Shown here piece after piece: positions 12,535 through 14,717 of a stretch of 14,717 bases of DNA. The stretch is taken from the NCBI GenBank assembly GCA_014728745.1, contig WJLC01000077.1, positions 1 through 14,717 of the forward strand, written 5' to 3'. A model generated the notes under the pieces. That model did not search any database. It saw only the letters and a program-made list of their open reading frames with translations, and had not been told where the DNA came from. Position numbers and translations under genes: made by a program. This stretch comes from Candidatus Pacearchaeota archaeon (GTDB lineage Archaea; Nanobdellota; Nanobdellia; Pacearchaeales; GW2011-AR1). Within the stretch, counting starts at the first letter, position 1, and the number at the start of each line of letters is the position of its first letter.

Positions 12535-13374
12535 TTAAACATCTCTTGCTTCATTGCCCATTAACTCAGAAACAAGCTTACTTGCAAGCTTGATAGTTCT
12601 TTTTTCGAATTTCCTATCTTTTTCTGAATTAACTTCAACTATATCTACTGCTTTTAGACTTTTAATTTTATTTATTCTCTGGACCATATAAATTAAATCT
12701 CTGCTACTTAAGCCTCCTGGCTCTGTATATCCTGTGGCAGGGGCAAAAGCAGGATCAACAACATCTATATCAAGAGAAACATACAATTCCTTGCCATTAG
12801 CAAATTCAGTTATAATGTCTGTCATCTCCTGCAAATTGTCTTTGAGTGCATTAACAGGAACAAGACGAATGTTTTTCTCTTTCAAAAACTCTCTTTCACT
12901 CTTCCATAAATTTCTTGCGCCAATAAGGAGAATATTTTCCGCAGGAAAACCTTCTTCAATGACCTTTCTAAGCCATTCCTCGTGAGTTGGTTCTTTCATT
13001 GCTGGCATACAATCTGCATGAGCATCAAAAACAACTAAGCATGGCTCTTTTCTTTTGCCAGATTCCCCTTTCCTAATATAATCTAGAAAAGCTCTTGTCA
13101 AAGAATAGCTAATTGAATGATCTCCGCCTAAAAAAATAATTTTTGGATGCTCTTCAAAACTCTCCAATGCATTTTTATAAATAAGATTGTTGCTTTCTTC
13201 AATATTAGAATTATCTAAATGTATTTCTTCTAAATCCAAATCCTTAACATCAATATCTTTGCCAGATTCATTTGAATGAATGTCTTGCAACATCTCTAAA
13301 ATAGCATTTCCTGCTCCTTCGCATCCTTTTGTTTTTCCAAGACCATTAATTCCTGGGACTTTTACTACAAACAT
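12535..13374 (-). CDS. Arginase/agmatinase-family (ureohydrolase) enzyme, 279 aa
   Basis: Binuclear manganese hydrolase that removes urea or a related group from guanidino compounds. All metal ligands can be seen: His86 in GGDHS, Asp117, His119 and Asp121 in FDAHAD, and Asp202 and Asp204 in SLDIDVVDP. Glu247 in DIVEVN matches the residue that contacts the guanidino group. The substrate is not clear: the loop after the last ligands reads PATGYTEPGGLS, where most members have GT(P/S)EPGG, and the N-terminal region is short. Agmatinase, arginase, formimidoylglutamase or another guanidine hydrolase are all possible. An ATTTATAA box at 13397-13404 fits a leaderless start at 13374. No polyamine or arginine genes are adjacent. 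Confidence 0.88.
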   Translation of the reverse strand: MFVVKVPGINGLGKTKGCEGAGNAILEMLQDIHSNESGKDIDVKDLDLEEIHLDNSNIEESNNLIYKNALESFEEHPKIIFLGGDHSISYSLTRAFLDYIRKGESGKRKEPCLVVFDAHADCMPAMKEPTHEEWLRKVIEEGFPAENILLIGARNLWKSEREFLKEKNIRLVPVNALKDNLQEMTDIITEFANGKELYVSLDIDVVDPAFAPATGYTEPGGLSSRDLIYMVQRINKIKSLKAVDIVEVNSEKDRKFEKRTIKLASKLVSELMGNEARDV

Positions 13375-13396
13375 AAATTACCTTATAAAAAAGCAA

Positions 13397-13404
13397 TTAT
13401 AAAT
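13397..13404 (-). promoter_or_regulatory. TATA-like box of the arginase-family gene
   Basis: Minus-strand ATTTATAA centred about 26 nt upstream of the ATG at 13374, just after the T-run that probably ends the M16 peptidase transcript. Confidence 0.6.
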
Positions 13405-13410
13405 ATTGTG

Positions 13411-13419
13411 AAAAAAAAA
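13411..13419 (-). terminator. Poly-T candidate terminator of the M16 peptidase gene
   Basis: Nine A residues on the plus strand give a nine-T run on the minus strand, 36 nt downstream of the M16 stop codon and just upstream of the next gene's TATA-like box. This fits factor-independent archaeal termination at U-tracts. Confidence 0.5.
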
Positions 13420-13454
13420 GACATAAATAATCTTCCAAAATTAATGTTTTAAAA

Positions 13455-14660
13455 TTATTCTGGAACTAGAGCAAAAAAACTATACTCTTTGTAAGCTTTT
13501 TTCGCAATTTCTTTCACATCTTCTAACCGAACATTTGAAATATTTTCTTCAAAATCATAAACCAACTCTGCCTTTGCATTTGTCTCTGCATAAAGAAGAT
13601 TAACCATTTGTTGCTGTGAATCCTCTAGCCCAATTCTATGATTGCCCTTTATCTGCTCCTTAACCTGGTTTAGTTCATCTTCTACAAGATTCTCAGAGAT
13701 ATCTTTAAATTCATTAAGAATCAGTTCCTTAACCTTTTTCACCTTGTCTTTAGTTGTTCCAACATAAATGTAATTAAAAGCAAAACTGTTGTTTATATCT
13801 GAATCTCCTTTAACTGCATATGCCAGATTTCTCTTTTCCCTTATCTCAGAAAATAATCTCGAGGACATTCCTTCTGCAATCATAGTGCTCAGCACTCTAG
13901 CAGCATAGGATTTTTTATTTTTTAAAAGAGGAACATGATATGCAAAGAGAATATTCGCCTGGTCTATTCCTTTTCTTGTCTCAATTCTTGAAGAATTCTT
14001 AAATCCAAATTTTTGCTTAGGCACACTTCCTTTTTTAATGCCAAAATTTTTCTGAGCAAATTTAACAATCTCATTAAAATCTGCATCTCCAACAATGCAA
14101 ACAATCATATTGTTAGGGGTATAGGTTCTTTCAAATCTTTTAACTAGTTTTTCCTTGTCTAAGCTTTTCATTGTATTTTTTGTTCCTAATATGCTTACAG
14201 AGAGAGACCCAGAAAAGAGGTTTTTTTCAATTTCATGAAAGGCATGCATTTTTGGATTATCATGATACATTTTTATTTCTTCAAAAATAACATTTCTCTC
14301 TTTTTCAATTTCTTTTTCATCAAATAAAGGGTTTTTTACCAAATCTGCTAAAACCTCTAATCCAACATTAAGATGATTGCTTGGCATTTTACACCAATAT
14401 GCCGTAACTAACTCAGAAGTAAACCCATTTAACTCTCCACCATTTTTTTCAATTTCCTCTGCTATTTCTTTGTTAGTTCTAGTAGAGGTTCCTTTGTAAA
14501 GCATATGTTCAATAAAATGAGAAATTCCTTTCTCTTCAAGAGATTCATTTATTGCTCCATTTTTGACTGCTATTGCCATACTTGCTATTGGCAAATCTCT
14601 TTTCTCAAATAAGATTGTTAATCCATTCTCTAGAACCTTTTTTTTGAAATTTTCTTTCAT
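13455..14660 (-). CDS. M16-family zinc peptidase (insulinase/processing-peptidase-like), 401 aa
   Basis: An inverted-zincin metallopeptidase. The zinc site HFIEH (48-52) gives the HxxEH motif, with Glu51 catalytic. The third ligand is a Glu in ERNVIFEEI (121-129), most likely Glu128, 76 residues after His52 as in the family. The C-terminal half (about 215-401) is the second M16 lobe, with SSRLFSEIREKRNLAYAV (266-283) matching the conserved Arg/Tyr region that helps grip the substrate. Length (401) fits the single-chain, about 400-aa bacterial-type members that dimerise. There is no signal peptide, so it is probably cytoplasmic. It has its own strong TATA box and, apparently, its own terminator, so it is probably a single-gene unit. 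Substrate unknown. Confidence 0.92.
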   Translation of the reverse strand: MKENFKKKVLENGLTILFEKRDLPIASMAIAVKNGAINESLEEKGISHFIEHMLYKGTSTRTNKEIAEEIEKNGGELNGFTSELVTAYWCKMPSNHLNVGLEVLADLVKNPLFDEKEIEKERNVIFEEIKMYHDNPKMHAFHEIEKNLFSGSLSVSILGTKNTMKSLDKEKLVKRFERTYTPNNMIVCIVGDADFNEIVKFAQKNFGIKKGSVPKQKFGFKNSSRIETRKGIDQANILFAYHVPLLKNKKSYAARVLSTMIAEGMSSRLFSEIREKRNLAYAVKGDSDINNSFAFNYIYVGTTKDKVKKVKELILNEFKDISENLVEDELNQVKEQIKGNHRIGLEDSQQQMVNLLYAETNAKAELVYDFEENISNVRLEDVKEIAKKAYKEYSFFALVPE

Positions 14661-14682
14661 AAAAGAATAATACTGTTAAAAT

Positions 14683-14690
14683 TATATAAA
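14683..14690 (-). promoter_or_regulatory. TATA box of the M16 peptidase gene
   Basis: Minus-strand TTTATATA, the consensus archaeal TATA box, centred about 26 nt upstream of the ATG at 14660. It is the clearest example in the window of a leaderless-type promoter. Confidence 0.7.
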
Positions 14691-14717
14691 TTTAATTAAA
14701 ATCAATGATACAATTCA

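Overview
The window looks like part of an AT-rich archaeal chromosome, most likely from a DPANN lineage (Woesearchaeota/Pacearchaeota-like; this placement is inference). The evidence is a Hef/XPF-type repair pair, a FlaJ/TadC-type secretion platform with class III (archaellin/pilin-type) signal peptides, PRC-barrel and ThpR proteins, and TATA-like boxes lying about 24-27 nt upstream of many start codons, which implies largely leaderless mRNAs. Coding density is high, no gap exceeds about 120 nt, and I see no tRNA, rRNA, CRISPR array or insertion sequence.

Region 1 (1-5736, minus strand) is a type IV pilus/archaellum-like assembly locus. In transcription order it holds a 762-aa secretion ATPase, a 724-aa membrane platform protein with two fused GspF/TadC-like halves, a 33-aa archaellin-like peptide, a 64-aa pilin-like peptide, a 55-aa single-helix membrane peptide, and a cysteine-containing class III signal peptide protein that runs off the left edge. 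The 33-aa and 55-aa genes are so short that automatic annotation would probably miss them.

Region 2 (5855-8538) looks like accessory genes of the same locus. Divergent from the ATPase are a 111-aa coiled-coil protein and a 256-aa protein with an N-terminal helical domain, a Gly/Tyr/Gln-rich low-complexity stretch, a coiled coil and a Lys/Ser tail. Converging on them are two paralogous multi-helix membrane proteins and a PRC-barrel protein. Their role in pilus work is inferred from position only.

Region 3 (8653-11917, plus strand) holds an M50-like membrane protein whose HExxH site is replaced, a small two-helix membrane protein, and a split Hef system: an SF2 helicase followed by a separate XPF-type nuclease with a helix-hairpin-helix tail, probably acting on stalled replication forks.

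Region 4 (11934-14660, minus strand) is housekeeping: an M16 zinc peptidase, an arginase/agmatinase-family enzyme with all metal ligands, and a ThpR-type RNA 2',3'-cyclic phosphodiesterase.
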